DNA of 64,000 bases from Flavihumibacter petaseus NBRC 106054 (GTDB lineage: Bacteria > Bacteroidota > Bacteroidia > Chitinophagales > Chitinophagaceae). The stretch spans positions 62,001 to 126,000 of the forward strand of contig NZ_BBWV01000001.1 of NCBI RefSeq assembly GCF_000974785.1, in the 5' to 3' direction. Shown in pieces: positions 1 through 8,683 of this stretch (the first letter of the stretch is position 1; each line of letters begins with the position of its first letter). A program made the position numbers and the translations under genes. The notes beneath the pieces are model-generated. The model was not told the DNA's origin and did no database searches. It worked only from the letters and a program-made list of their open reading frames with translations.

Positions 1-597
1 ATGGAAACTGATGGCCATCTTGCGCTGCAACGATTTTCTGAAACCGAACCAGACTGTTGCGTGCTGGATATTATGTTGCCGGGAACCGATGGATTTGCGA
101 TTGCTGACAGCATCAGGGCAGTCAATAAAACTGTTCCGATCCTGTTCCTGAGTGCACGTACGCAAACCGAAGATGTGGTAAAGGGGTTTGCCGTAGGCGG
201 TCATGATTATATCCGGAAACCTTTCAGCCTCGAAGAACTTATTGTAAGGATACATCATATACTTCGCATTGGCAGTGCTGCTGAAACACCTGTTACAGAC
301 GGTTGGCTTGAAATGGGCCTTTTCCGCTTTCATGATACCCGCCAGGTTTTGCAGTCCGGCAGTGAAGAACGTAAACTCACTTACCGTGAAGCAGCGCTCC
401 TGAAGCTGTTATGTGAACATCGGAACAGGATCATCGACCGGAGGGATATCCTGAATCTGCTCTGGGGAAACGATTCTTTTTTCAACAGCAGAAACCTCGA
501 TGTTTATATCACCCGGCTGCGCAGTTACCTGAGGCCGGATCCCCGGCTGCAGATCACCACGATCAAAGGAATCGGATACCGTTTTACCGTGGGGTAA
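1..597 (+). CDS. OmpR/PhoB-family response regulator (5' partial)
   Basis: This is the C-terminal part of a two-component DNA-binding regulator, a cytoplasmic protein switched by phosphorylation. The frame is open at the left edge, so the true start and roughly the first 25-30 residues, including the acidic pocket, lie outside; the Met at base 1 is internal. The visible receiver has the phospho-acceptor Asp23 (VLDIMLPG), the switch Ser51 (FLSA) and Lys73 (IRKPF). Residues about 100-197 form the winged-helix domain, ending in the family signature IKGIGYRF. No partner kinase lies downstream, so the cognate histidine kinase is probably encoded left of the window. Family assignment is firm; the target genes are unknown. 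Confidence 0.93.
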   Translation: METDGHLALQRFSETEPDCCVLDIMLPGTDGFAIADSIRAVNKTVPILFLSARTQTEDVVKGFAVGGHDYIRKPFSLEELIVRIHHILRIGSAAETPVTDGWLEMGLFRFHDTRQVLQSGSEERKLTYREAALLKLLCEHRNRIIDRRDILNLLWGNDSFFNSRNLDVYITRLRSYLRPDPRLQITTIKGIGYRFTVG

Positions 598-645
598 ACA
601 AAATGGTATCCCTGGTTGTTAGTGCAACCGGAATAATCATTCATT

Positions 646-1689
646 ATGGAATTAGGTATCAGCAGCTTCGGAGAGGTGACTCCCGACCAGAAAAGTGGCG
701 GTGCGGAAAATGCATACCACAGGGTCCAGGAAATAATTGAAGAAATCCGGCTGGCCGATCAGCTTGGGCTTGATGTTTACGCTTTGGGCGAACACCACCG
801 GCCTGATTATGTGATTTCCAGCCCGGAAATGATTCTCTCTGCCGCCGCTGCGGTAACTGATAAAATCAGGCTGAGCAGCTCGGTGACGGTATTGAGTTCG
901 GCAGATCCGGTAAGGATCTTCCAGCAATTCGCCACGCTCGACCTGGTTTCCGGTGGCAGGGCAGAGATCATGGCGGGAAGGGGATCCTTTATTGAATCTT
1001 TCCCGCTTTTCGGATACGATCTGAAAGATTATGATGCGTTGTTCTCTGAAAAGCTGGAACTGCTGCTTGCGATTAACCGCGATACCACCGTCAACTGGCG
1101 TGGACAGTTCCGCTCTCCCATTAAGAATCAGGGTGTATATCCCCGGCCGCTCCAGGAGTCTTTACCGGTCTGGATCGCAGTTGGCGGCACACCTGAGTCA
1201 GCAATCAGGGCCGGGAAACTCAATTTACCAATGACACTTGCCCTGCTGGGGGGCACCCCGGATCGCTTTGTTCCACTGGTAAACCTTTTTCGCAAAAGCC
1301 ACAGCGAAGCCGGTCATGACCCTGCCTCCATCCGCCTGGCCGTGAACTCCCATTTTTATGTAGCTGAAGATTCGCAACAGGCTGCCGATGAGTTTTATCC
1401 CACCTATGCCCGCATGATGAACCGTGTGGGAAAAGAAAGGGGATGGCCGCCGTTGGACAGGGCACAATTTGAGTATCTTCGTCAGCATGGTCCCCTGCTG
1501 GTAGGTAGCCCACAGGAAGTGACCGAAAAAATCCTGTACTTCCATGAATTATTCGGGCAGGACCGATACCTCGCTCAATTCATATCAGGAAAGGATCTGC
1601 CTGTTGAAAAACAATTGAAAGCAGTTGCATTGTTTGGTGAAAAGGTAGCCCCACTGGTTAGAAAGCATGCGAAAGTACCCGGTCTGTAA
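646..1689 (+). CDS. LLM-class flavin-dependent oxidoreductase (luciferase-like)
   Basis: A 347-residue bacterial-luciferase-like protein, expected to fold as a TIM barrel and use reduced flavin to oxidise a small organic substrate in the cytoplasm. The N-terminal strand MELGISSFGE, the conserved GEHH at about residues 47-50, the SSVTVLSS strand and the segment DLVSGGRAEIMAGRGS are typical of the group. A later AVGGTPES motif is also characteristic. It starts 48 bp after the response-regulator stop on the same strand, so it could be co-transcribed with it. The substrate cannot be told from sequence. Confidence 0.88.
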   Translation: MELGISSFGEVTPDQKSGGAENAYHRVQEIIEEIRLADQLGLDVYALGEHHRPDYVISSPEMILSAAAAVTDKIRLSSSVTVLSSADPVRIFQQFATLDLVSGGRAEIMAGRGSFIESFPLFGYDLKDYDALFSEKLELLLAINRDTTVNWRGQFRSPIKNQGVYPRPLQESLPVWIAVGGTPESAIRAGKLNLPMTLALLGGTPDRFVPLVNLFRKSHSEAGHDPASIRLAVNSHFYVAEDSQQAADEFYPTYARMMNRVGKERGWPPLDRAQFEYLRQHGPLLVGSPQEVTEKILYFHELFGQDRYLAQFISGKDLPVEKQLKAVALFGEKVAPLVRKHAKVPGL

Positions 1690-1720
1690 TTTGCATTTCT
1701 CATCTATAAAACCAAGTGAT

Positions 1721-2161
1721 ATGAAGCGATCCGCACTGTTAATGATGTCTTTGCTCCTTTCAGGTTTTTTCCTCTCCGCACAGGTTGTGAATGTTCCGGA
1801 AAAATCTAAAAAGCACTTTTTCGCTAAGTACCCTGGTGCCACCAATGTCGACTGGACCAACAGCGTTGCCTGGTATACTGCCAAATTTACAGACAAGGAC
1901 GGCACCCGTGAAGTGCATTATAAGCTGGATGGCACGTGGGATTATACAGAACTGGATATGCCGAAAGCCTCCTTTCCGGCACCCGTACAAACATCCGTAG
2001 AAAAAAGCCGTTACGCCGGCTGGGAAATGAAATCCACCGCCTATGTCGAAAACAGGAAGGCAGAAAAACTTTACCGGGTGGAATGGAAAAAAGGCATAGA
2101 AAAAAAATATGTTTATTATGACGGAACCGGCCGCGAGATACGCAGCAGCAGTTCTCTCTAG
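1721..2161 (+). CDS. Secreted PepSY-like (DUF2874-type) protein
   Basis: A 146-residue exported protein. I chose ATG 1721 because it places a clean signal peptide (MKRSALLMMSLLLSGFFLSAQ) at the N-terminus; an upstream in-frame start at 1667 lies inside the flavin protein gene. The mature part has the Bacteroidota PepSY-like pattern: a YPGATNVDW motif followed by alternating strands (VAWYTAKFTDKDG, VHYKLDGTWDY), then a second half with VYVEN/YRVEW/KYVYYDGTG-like strands. Such proteins sit in the periplasm or outer membrane, and their biochemical role is not established. It starts 31 bp after the upstream stop. Confidence 0.75.
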   Translation: MKRSALLMMSLLLSGFFLSAQVVNVPEKSKKHFFAKYPGATNVDWTNSVAWYTAKFTDKDGTREVHYKLDGTWDYTELDMPKASFPAPVQTSVEKSRYAGWEMKSTAYVENRKAEKLYRVEWKKGIEKKYVYYDGTGREIRSSSSL

Positions 2162-2181
2162 TTTATTTCCGTAATTGCATC

Positions 2182-3237
2182 ATGATTGACAAGCCGATAA
2201 GGCTTTTTACCATCACGGATGGTATTAGTCCTGCCCTGCATTGCCGCCTGACAAAGATCGGCGCTCCCTGGTATGAATGGGTGGCAAGGCCCGAAGAAGC
2301 AGATTTCCTGGTTTTCCCGGCCAACTATGAAGTGGCACACGAATTAACCGATTATTACCTGGTGTATTTCGGAGGTTCCCCATCTGATCGTGCCGCATGC
2401 CTGGAGGCTGAAGCCGGCCTGGTACAATTATCTGCCGTAACCGGCCGGAAATTACTGGTCTTTTTTCACAGCGATTCGGCAGCGCCTGTCGCCGTACCGA
2501 ATAGTATTATTTTCCGCACCAGTATCGTGGGCAGCAAAAAGAAGCCCAATGAACACGCCATGCCGGGATTTAAGGAAGGGTCAGACTTCAGTGAATTTCC
2601 TTATGAACCGGAATTCCTGCCCTGGCAACCAATTCCCGAGGTCGGATTCCGGGGACAGGCATCACCTTCCTCCCTGGCACCCGGCCTGAAATGGAGGAAT
2701 GGTGTCAACCTGTTGCTGAACAGGCTGGGAATCAACAGTCCGTTTGACATCAGCGATAATTTCGGCTATCTGGCAAGGCGTAATGCACTACTGGCCTTTC
2801 AGCGGCACCCCGGTATCAGGACACATTTTACGTGGTCCGGTCCTGGTGATGCAGATGCTCCGGTATCAAAACAACGATTCCGCGACGAGATCTTCGCTTA
2901 TCCCTATACGCTATGTGCGAGCGGGTTCGGCAACTATTCCTACCGCCAGTTTGAGAGCATGAGTGCCGGTAGAATACCCGTGCTGATTGATACGGATATC
3001 GTTTTGCCACTGGAAAACAAAATTGACTGGAACAGCCTTTGTTGCATTGTACCTGAAAAACAAATCCCCCATATCGGCGACCGCCTGCTGGAATTTCATA
3101 ACGAATGGAAAGGCGAACGGTTTGTTCAGCTGCAACGGATGATCAAAGAAACGTACCGCACCTGCCTGGGGCCGGAGAGCTTCTTCCGCCAGCTCAGCAG
3201 CTACCTTTCGAACGATAAAACTGCAAGAGACTTCTGA
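2182..3237 (+). CDS. Exostosin-like glycosyltransferase (GT47-like)
   Basis: A 351-residue protein with the exostosin-type arrangement: an N-terminal half that reads like a GT-B Rossmann domain (ADFLVFPANYEVA), and a C-terminal half with a Ser/Gly-rich nucleotide-sugar pocket. The segment YTLCASGFGNYSYRQFESMS followed by AGRIPVLIDTD and an IDWNSLCCIVPE strand matches the family pattern of a conserved F/YE..S.G.IPV motif. It probably adds a sugar to a surface glycan. Its 3' end overlaps the convergent SDR gene by 44 bp. Donor and acceptor cannot be inferred. Confidence 0.75.
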   Translation: MIDKPIRLFTITDGISPALHCRLTKIGAPWYEWVARPEEADFLVFPANYEVAHELTDYYLVYFGGSPSDRAACLEAEAGLVQLSAVTGRKLLVFFHSDSAAPVAVPNSIIFRTSIVGSKKKPNEHAMPGFKEGSDFSEFPYEPEFLPWQPIPEVGFRGQASPSSLAPGLKWRNGVNLLLNRLGINSPFDISDNFGYLARRNALLAFQRHPGIRTHFTWSGPGDADAPVSKQRFRDEIFAYPYTLCASGFGNYSYRQFESMSAGRIPVLIDTDIVLPLENKIDWNSLCCIVPEKQIPHIGDRLLEFHNEWKGERFVQLQRMIKETYRTCLGPESFFRQLSSYLSNDKTARDF

Positions 3238-4141
3238 TCCCGTCGTCCAGACCGGTAATAGGTCTTTCCAGGATTGAGCGCATTTTGGAAATGTCCGGCA
3301 GCCGCCGCCGCATATCACCTTCCTTCAGGGCAGGCAGATGAACTATCTGTGAGGATGATCCCGAAAGCGCTTTTACTTTTTCTGCAAGTGCAAGCATGGT
3401 GATCTCGGTATCGCTCCCGATATTGATCGTGTCGTTCAGGCCCTTATTACTATTAAGCATTCTTAGTGTTGCATCAACGTTGTCATCTACATAACAGAAA
3501 GTGCGGGTCTGACTTCCATCTCCGTAAATTGTCAGGTCTTCATTCCGGATTGCTTTCAGCAGAAAGCGGGGCAATACAAAATCATCACTTTGCCCAGGTC
3601 CGTAGGTATTGAAAAAACGCAATATCGTATAAGGCAGCCCATACTCCTGGTGATAGGCCTTGCAGAAAGACTCACCTACATTTTTGACCACAGCATAAGG
3701 CAATCTCGAATTCAGCGGTGTTGTCTCTTCTGATTGCGGAAAATGCACCGGTTCACCATAAACCTCAGACGAAGACGAAAAAAACACCCTCGACACACCA
3801 GTATTCCTGGCACCATCCAGGATATTCCTGATTCCATCTATATCGCGCAGTACCTGAACCGGGTGTTCCAGGGTACGTTTTACACCCACTACGGCTGCAT
3901 AGTGGAACACGTAGTCGAAACGAGATGCCTGAAGGATGGCGCCGATGTCACGCTGATCGTTCACATCTGCTTTGACAAACCGGACACGCTCGCCTGGCGG
4001 TGGAAGATTGGCGGGATCACCGGTTGACAGGTTATCCACGAGCACCAGGTCATAAGCAGGATCATTTGCCAGCCTTGACGACAGGCTACCGGCAATATTT
4101 CCTGCTGCACCCGTGATCAATATTCTCTTTACACCTTTCAT
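3194..4141 (-). CDS. NAD-dependent sugar-nucleotide epimerase/dehydratase (extended SDR)
   Basis: A 315-residue extended short-chain dehydrogenase/reductase acting on a nucleotide-sugar, probably supplying an activated sugar to the adjacent glycosyltransferases. The NAD-binding motif GAAGNIAG is at residues 11-18, the catalytic Ser lies in FSSSSEVYG (about 121-129) and the active-site pair is Tyr149-x3-Lys153. The C-terminal motif RRLPDISKMRSIL resembles UDP-glucuronate decarboxylase and dTDP-glucose dehydratase relatives. The frame is open further upstream to 4270, but ATG 4141 puts the beta-alpha-beta fold at the N-terminus as in the family. It diverges from the next glycosyltransferase gene. 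Exact reaction (4-epimerase, decarboxylase or dehydratase) is undecided. Confidence 0.85.
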   Translation of the reverse strand: MKGVKRILITGAAGNIAGSLSSRLANDPAYDLVLVDNLSTGDPANLPPPGERVRFVKADVNDQRDIGAILQASRFDYVFHYAAVVGVKRTLEHPVQVLRDIDGIRNILDGARNTGVSRVFFSSSSEVYGEPVHFPQSEETTPLNSRLPYAVVKNVGESFCKAYHQEYGLPYTILRFFNTYGPGQSDDFVLPRFLLKAIRNEDLTIYGDGSQTRTFCYVDDNVDATLRMLNSNKGLNDTINIGSDTEITMLALAEKVKALSGSSSQIVHLPALKEGDMRRRLPDISKMRSILERPITGLDDGIRSLLQFYRSKGSC

Positions 4142-4168
4142 GAAAGTAATATACCAAACAAATTCATT

Positions 4169-4176
4169 TATTTTTG
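4169..4176 (+). promoter_or_regulatory. -7 promoter box TATTTTTG
   Basis: Perfect match to the Bacteroidota housekeeping -7 consensus TAnnTTTG, 24 bp before TTG 4201. It overlaps the other possible TTG start (4174-4176), which argues that translation begins downstream. No clear -33 TTTG is visible at the usual distance, so this is a partial promoter call. Confidence 0.5.
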
Positions 4177-4200
4177 ACCGTGGGTATTCAATCAAACGGT

Positions 4201-5394
4201 TTGAAAAAAGTATTATACTTCTTTCCGTTGAATCCTGCCGACAGGAACAGCGGCAGCATCTCAAGGGCACTAAGTTTATTGCAGTATTTCCGCGACCGCG
4301 GTTATCATGTAGATTTTATCAGCAAGGAGCACTGGGGAAATTACACTCCTGAGAGCAAAGCTTCATTTGAAAATGCACGCCTTGCCAACAGTCTTCATGT
4401 GTTTCGCAGGAAACCCGTGAAAACAAATCCACTGACTTATTTCTTCGGGTATAAGATCGGCCATTTGCTCTACGAGCGGCAGCTGAAAACGCCAAAAGGG
4501 TCAATCCCCAACCATACCACCTGGCACCTGCGCCGCCAGTTTGATGCCATGCTGCAGCGCACCCGTTATGACTATGTGATCATCAGTTATGCTTACTGGG
4601 CGCATCTTGTCAAAGACAATCCTTTTCTGGCGGGCGCCACTACCATTATAGACACGCATGACCTGTTATCGGCACAGCATCAGAACGAAGAAGGGTTTGA
4701 CCGCTCCGTGGCGATAGGTGATGAACTTTACCGGCTGTCATTTTTTGACCGGATCTGGACCATCTCCGTAGACGAAACATACCTGTTCAGCCAGTTCTTC
4801 CCAGACCGGGTAGATCTCGTACCGATGATGATCAAAGCCCCCGACATTGAGCTGCCACCAATGCAGCAGCGGCGTTACGACCTACTGTATGTTGCAACCG
4901 ATAACCCCCATAACCTGCGTTCCGCAAGTTGGTTTTTCACGGAGGTTTATCCGAAGCTGGATAAAAATTTACGGATCTGTGCGATTGGAACAATCGTGCC
5001 GCATCTGCCGGAGGATCTGCCTAACCTTGAGAAAATTTCTTTTGCACCGGATCTTCGTGATTATTATTCGCAGGCAAAGATCGCCATTTGCCCCATGCTC
5101 AGTGGTACCGGTGTCAAGATCAAGGTAGTGGAGGCAATGGCTTACCAGCTCCCGGTGGTGTGCAATGAACGGGGAATCGATGGTCTACCTGATAAAACCA
5201 GGAACGGTTGTTCTGTGACCAACGATCCGGTAGCTTTCGCAGATGCTATTGCAACCTTGCTGAATGACAACAACTTTTATCAGCAGCAATCCCGCTGGGC
5301 ATTTGAATGTTTCAAAAATAATTTCGAACGCGCCGCTGTATACCAAAAGCTCGACAATATCCTGGAAAATATCGCTCATGGCAAAAGCTACTAA
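4201..5394 (+). CDS. Glycosyltransferase, GT4-like
   Basis: A GT-B fold glycosyltransferase of about 397 residues. The N-terminus reads KKVLYFFPLNP..NSGSISRALSLL, the usual first beta strand and glycine-rich loop. The C-terminal half has the donor-site segment AICPMLSGTGVKIKVVEAMA with the conserved Glu. There is no suitable ATG; I favour TTG 4201 because TTG 4174 is part of a perfect -7 promoter box, and a GTG at 4180 would be at or before the expected transcription start. The last 17 bp overlap the next glycosyltransferase gene. It likely acts in the same surface-polysaccharide pathway. Confidence 0.82.
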   Translation: MKKVLYFFPLNPADRNSGSISRALSLLQYFRDRGYHVDFISKEHWGNYTPESKASFENARLANSLHVFRRKPVKTNPLTYFFGYKIGHLLYERQLKTPKGSIPNHTTWHLRRQFDAMLQRTRYDYVIISYAYWAHLVKDNPFLAGATTIIDTHDLLSAQHQNEEGFDRSVAIGDELYRLSFFDRIWTISVDETYLFSQFFPDRVDLVPMMIKAPDIELPPMQQRRYDLLYVATDNPHNLRSASWFFTEVYPKLDKNLRICAIGTIVPHLPEDLPNLEKISFAPDLRDYYSQAKIAICPMLSGTGVKIKVVEAMAYQLPVVCNERGIDGLPDKTRNGCSVTNDPVAFADAIATLLNDNNFYQQQSRWAFECFKNNFERAAVYQKLDNILENIAHGKSY

Positions 5395-6475
5395 AGCGTT
5401 ACTCGTTTTCTTTAACGGCAAATCCAATGCTGGAGGTGCAGAACGAATGGTTCAGTATTTTGATGAATACCTGATGAGCCGTGGCGTGACTACCACGATA
5501 TTGGATGAAGCTTTTCTGCTCAACACCTGGGCGGGCAGGCTGTACAAGCATCTTTTCCGTTACAGGCATTTTCTGAAAAGGAAACCAATTTATATGGCCC
5601 GGTTTGCTTCCGCATATTTGTGGACGAGATTCCGGTACAAAACAATCGTTGTTTCCAACGGAGAATCAACACCATTCTTTCCGGCAGATATTGTGATCAG
5701 CCAGGGATGCTACCACGTCATGGAGATGGATTACGGCAGGAAGGAAAAAAAGCTGAGCAGGGTTGCCAGGTTGCAACAGCGCGGATTGCGGATCTGCAAA
5801 CAGATCATTACGGTGACGGAAAAGGTAAAAAATGACCTCATCACCTGGTACGGTATACCATCTGAAAAGATCTCCATTGTAACCAACAGAGTGGATACGA
5901 ATTTCTTTCCTGTTCTTCCCAAACCCAAAAGGCCATGGAAAACGGTACTCTATGCAGGACGGCTGGAGCCTGGCAAGGGTCTTCCCACAGTCGTCAGGCT
6001 GGCAGAGATCATTGACGAATCCGAAGACTGGCGTTTGTTGGTCGCCTGTAATTTTCCCAATAACAGGGAGCAGTTTGAGCATTTCAGGCATACCACCGTC
6101 AAAGTCGGACTTAACCTGGAAAATATCAACGAAGAAGCATATGCACAGGCTGATCTTGTTATATTCCCTTCACTGTCGGAAAGTTTCGGCATGATCACGC
6201 TGGAAGCACTGGCTGCGGGAGTACCCGTGATCGGCACACCGGTAGGCGTTCTTCCCGACCTTCACCGGCAGAAGATGCCCGGTGTCTATATACTGGAACC
6301 TTTCAATGACCGGGCGATCCTCCGCCGGTTTGATGAAATCCTGGAAGATTTCAGTCTTGTTGACCGGAATGCGTTGCATAAATCCATGGACAATCTGTTT
6401 GGAATACCAACCTACCGGCTAAGGCTGGATGAAGTGATCGGACCGCTTATTGAAACAACAACGCCATTACGCTGA
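5378..6475 (+). CDS. Glycosyltransferase family 4 protein
   Basis: A 365-residue retaining GT-B glycosyltransferase. The N-terminal motif FFNGKSNAGGAERM is the classic GT4 acceptor-domain start. The donor domain begins at VLYAGRLEPGKGL (about residues 190-202), and the catalytic E-x7-E signature appears in SLSESFGMITLEALAAG, followed by PVIGTPVG. ATG 5378 fits this fold; the longer frame to 5264 runs back into the previous gene. Overlaps of 17 bp upstream and 1 bp downstream imply translational coupling across three glycosyltransferase-type genes. The sugar transferred is unknown. Confidence 0.9.
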   Translation: MAKATKALLVFFNGKSNAGGAERMVQYFDEYLMSRGVTTTILDEAFLLNTWAGRLYKHLFRYRHFLKRKPIYMARFASAYLWTRFRYKTIVVSNGESTPFFPADIVISQGCYHVMEMDYGRKEKKLSRVARLQQRGLRICKQIITVTEKVKNDLITWYGIPSEKISIVTNRVDTNFFPVLPKPKRPWKTVLYAGRLEPGKGLPTVVRLAEIIDESEDWRLLVACNFPNNREQFEHFRHTTVKVGLNLENINEEAYAQADLVIFPSLSESFGMITLEALAAGVPVIGTPVGVLPDLHRQKMPGVYILEPFNDRAILRRFDEILEDFSLVDRNALHKSMDNLFGIPTYRLRLDEVIGPLIETTTPLR

Positions 6476-7323
6476 TGGAGAAACTATTGCTATTTATCAA
6501 AAGCTACCAGCCTGACTTCCTGAGAGTGGAAAAACTGCTGGCTTCCATCGGGAAATTCAATACCGACAATATCCCCGTACTGCTTTCGGTAAACAATGAT
6601 GATTACCGCTATTTCCGGAAACGGTTGCCGGAAGCTGTCGATATCATCCGTGACAGTGATATTGTGGATTGCAAACTGAAAGACGGCTGGCGTTACCAGC
6701 AGGTCATTAAGGCGCAGGTGAACAGGCTGAACATTTGCAACGCCTACCTCTGTCTCGATTCCGACAGCGAATTTATCCGCCCCTTCAGTTATGCTGATTT
6801 CCTTTATGATGACAAGACGCCTTATACCGTGATGCACGAAAGCAAGGCATTCAAAGACACCATGGAATTATTGGGCATGGATTCTGCGGATCTGTTCCAG
6901 TCGCGTGCATTGAAAGCAACCCGGCAGTATTTCGGCACCCATGGAAAAGCCTGGGATTATGGCCCGTCACCCTATCTCTGGTCTACCAGCGTCTGGCGGC
7001 ATTTCCAGGACCATTTCCTGGGAGAACGCAAACAGAATTTTGAACAGTTTTTCCGGGAAATGGAAGAGAAAGCCGCACTGCCTTCCGAAGCAGTGATCTA
7101 CGGCGAATACCTGTTGAAAACAAGAGTGATCGATATCCTTCCAGTGGAAGGATACTTTAAAGTGTATCATTACCAGGAACAGTATGAGCTGGAAAAAGAT
7201 CATTTTGACCTGGAGCGACTGAGCAAAAATTACCTGGGCATCATCATGCAAAGCAACTGGGACAAAGCAGCAGATGCACCGCCCAAACCATCTTTTTTTG
7301 ATTTCCTTAAAAGAAAATCATGA
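6475..7323 (+). CDS. DUF6492-like glycosyltransferase-type protein
   Basis: A 282-residue cytoplasmic protein resembling the DUF6492 family, which has a GT-A-like nucleotide-diphospho-sugar fold. The start LLLFIKSYQPDFLRVEKLL..SI is the typical first strand, and CLDSDSEFIRPF near residues 97-108 looks like a DxD metal-binding motif. A later FGTHGKAWDYGPSPYLWS segment is distinctive. Its ATG shares one base with the TGA of the preceding gene. The 3' end overlaps the convergent gluQRS by 6 bp. It most likely transfers a sugar in the same glycan pathway. Confidence 0.7.
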   Translation: MEKLLLFIKSYQPDFLRVEKLLASIGKFNTDNIPVLLSVNNDDYRYFRKRLPEAVDIIRDSDIVDCKLKDGWRYQQVIKAQVNRLNICNAYLCLDSDSEFIRPFSYADFLYDDKTPYTVMHESKAFKDTMELLGMDSADLFQSRALKATRQYFGTHGKAWDYGPSPYLWSTSVWRHFQDHFLGERKQNFEQFFREMEEKAALPSEAVIYGEYLLKTRVIDILPVEGYFKVYHYQEQYELEKDHFDLERLSKNYLGIIMQSNWDKAADAPPKPSFFDFLKRKS

Positions 7324-8139
7324 TCCTGTAAAAGGGTGACTTTGCAGAAAAGCCTGCGCAACCGCTTCTTTGCTGTCGATGGCATCGCCCAGCCCGCAAC
7401 TCCTGCCAATAAGGCGGAACAGGTCCCGGCGATCCGGATTTTTCTCACGCAGGTACTGAACAGAAGTTGCTCCGGCAGATTTCGAGAGTTTGCTGCCATT
7501 GGCGCCCAGGATCAGGGGGTGATGAAAAAACAATATCCCGGAAAAGTCATTTGCCGGAAACCGTGATGCCAGGAACAGCTGTGCCCTGGTACTATCCCTG
7601 AGATCTTCCCCCCTGACGACAAGGGTTACGCGAAAATGCAGATCATCAACAACAGAACACAGCTGGTAAGCCGGCATGCCATCTTTTTTACGGACGACAA
7701 AGTTGTTCAGAGAATCGCTCAGGCCGGCACCTGCTGTATTGATGCGCCATTGCACACCGGGTTGCTCAAAGGAAATGCCCTTTGTGAGGCAACTGCATAG
7801 ATCTGCTGTCTTTCTGCTACAGGTACAGGCAAATAAGCACCCCGAATCCCGAAGGTCAGTCAGCGCCTTCTCATATAGCGGCAGACGATGCCGCTGGCTG
7901 TATTGCTGCTCAAAATCTGCAACTGTTATGGGGCCCTCTTCCCAATGAAAACCCAGCCACAGCAGGGAGGAAAAAATGTCTTCCAGGTATTGGGGTCTTA
8001 CCCTGTCGCTGTCCATATCATCAATGCGCAACAACAGCGGGGCATTATAACTGCGTGCGAGGTAGTCCGTCAGGCAGAAAGACAGGATATTGCCAATATG
8101 GAGATAACCACTGGGGGTAGGTGCCAAACGCGACTTCAT
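7318..8139 (-). CDS. gluQRS: Glutamyl-Q tRNA(Asp) synthetase
   Basis: A 273-residue class I synthetase-like enzyme that attaches glutamate to the queuosine base of tRNA-Asp. It is a truncated GluRS paralog with the catalytic core but no anticodon-binding domain. Seen directly: the HIGH-type motif in RLAPTPSGYLHIGN at the N-terminus, a cysteine-rich zinc segment (CLFACTCSRK..CSC, about residues 102-116), ACTCSR typical of the family, and the KMSKS-equivalent KLSKS. ATG 8139 is chosen because APTPSG normally follows within a few residues of the start, although the frame stays open to 8256. Glutamyl-tRNA synthetase itself is ruled out by length. Confidence 0.9.
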   Translation of the reverse strand: MKSRLAPTPSGYLHIGNILSFCLTDYLARSYNAPLLLRIDDMDSDRVRPQYLEDIFSSLLWLGFHWEEGPITVADFEQQYSQRHRLPLYEKALTDLRDSGCLFACTCSRKTADLCSCLTKGISFEQPGVQWRINTAGAGLSDSLNNFVVRKKDGMPAYQLCSVVDDLHFRVTLVVRGEDLRDSTRAQLFLASRFPANDFSGILFFHHPLILGANGSKLSKSAGATSVQYLREKNPDRRDLFRLIGRSCGLGDAIDSKEAVAQAFLQSHPFTGS

Positions 8140-8196
8140 TTGGGCAAGCTCGTGTTTTTTTGTCGCATTTACCCTTGATATTGCCGTTTTCAGACC

Positions 8197-8227
8197 ACCT
8201 GGGCCATTTGACCGCCCAGTAGATTTG
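8197..8227 (+). promoter_or_regulatory. Bacteroidota promoter TTTG-N19-TAGATTTG
   Basis: TTTG at 8197-8200, 19 nt spacer, and TAGATTTG at 8220-8227 match both consensus elements exactly, with the ATG of the VOC gene 18 nt beyond the -7 box. It is the best-formed promoter in the window and explains transcription of the VOC-DoxX pair. Confidence 0.8.
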
Positions 8228-8245
8228 TTGAACAAACAACAGGCC

Positions 8246-8683
8246 ATGATCGCCATACACCCCTATCTGAATTTTGCCGGCAACACTGAAGAAGCATTTC
8301 GTTTTTATCAATCTGTTTTTGGTGGTAAATTCAGTACAGTTTCACGCTTCAGGGATACCGCGGAAGCTTCAAGACTTCCTCATGAAGAACAGGATAAACT
8401 CATGCATATCGCGTTGCCGGTAGGGAGGAATACTGTGCTGATGGCGACGGACGCGCTGGAGTCGATGGGGCATCACCTGAACGCAGGCAACAATTTCTCA
8501 CTGCAGATTGAAGCCGAATCGACCGAAGAAGCTGACGCGCTTTACAGGGCGTTGTGTGAAGGTGGCAAACCCACGTTACCTATGATGACGATGTTCTGGG
8601 GCACTTATTTCGGTATGCTGACAGATAAATTCGGCATACAATGGATGATCAACTATAATTTCAACCAATCAATCAGTATATGA
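8246..8683 (+). CDS. VOC-family (glyoxalase/PhnB-like) protein
   Basis: A 145-residue vicinal-oxygen-chelate fold protein of the PhnB / 3-demethylubiquinone-methyltransferase-like subgroup. The N-terminus IHPYLNFAGNTEEAFRFYQSVFGG, the central KLMHIALPVG strand and the C-terminal FWGTYFGMLTDKFGIQWMINY are family hallmarks. Members often have no proven enzyme activity. ATG 8246 is preferred, since the TTG at 8225 is inside the -7 promoter box. The stop overlaps the ATG of the DoxX gene in an ATGA junction, so the two are coupled. Confidence 0.9.
   Translation: MIAIHPYLNFAGNTEEAFRFYQSVFGGKFSTVSRFRDTAEASRLPHEEQDKLMHIALPVGRNTVLMATDALESMGHHLNAGNNFSLQIEAESTEEADALYRALCEGGKPTLPMMTMFWGTYFGMLTDKFGIQWMINYNFNQSISI

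Noticed and set aside
4174-4200. Upstream TTG start for the glycosyltransferase
   Set aside because: The TTG is part of a perfect -7 promoter box, so it is unlikely to be in the transcript.
8225-8245. TTG start upstream of the VOC gene
   Set aside because: It overlaps the -7 box of a full-consensus promoter.
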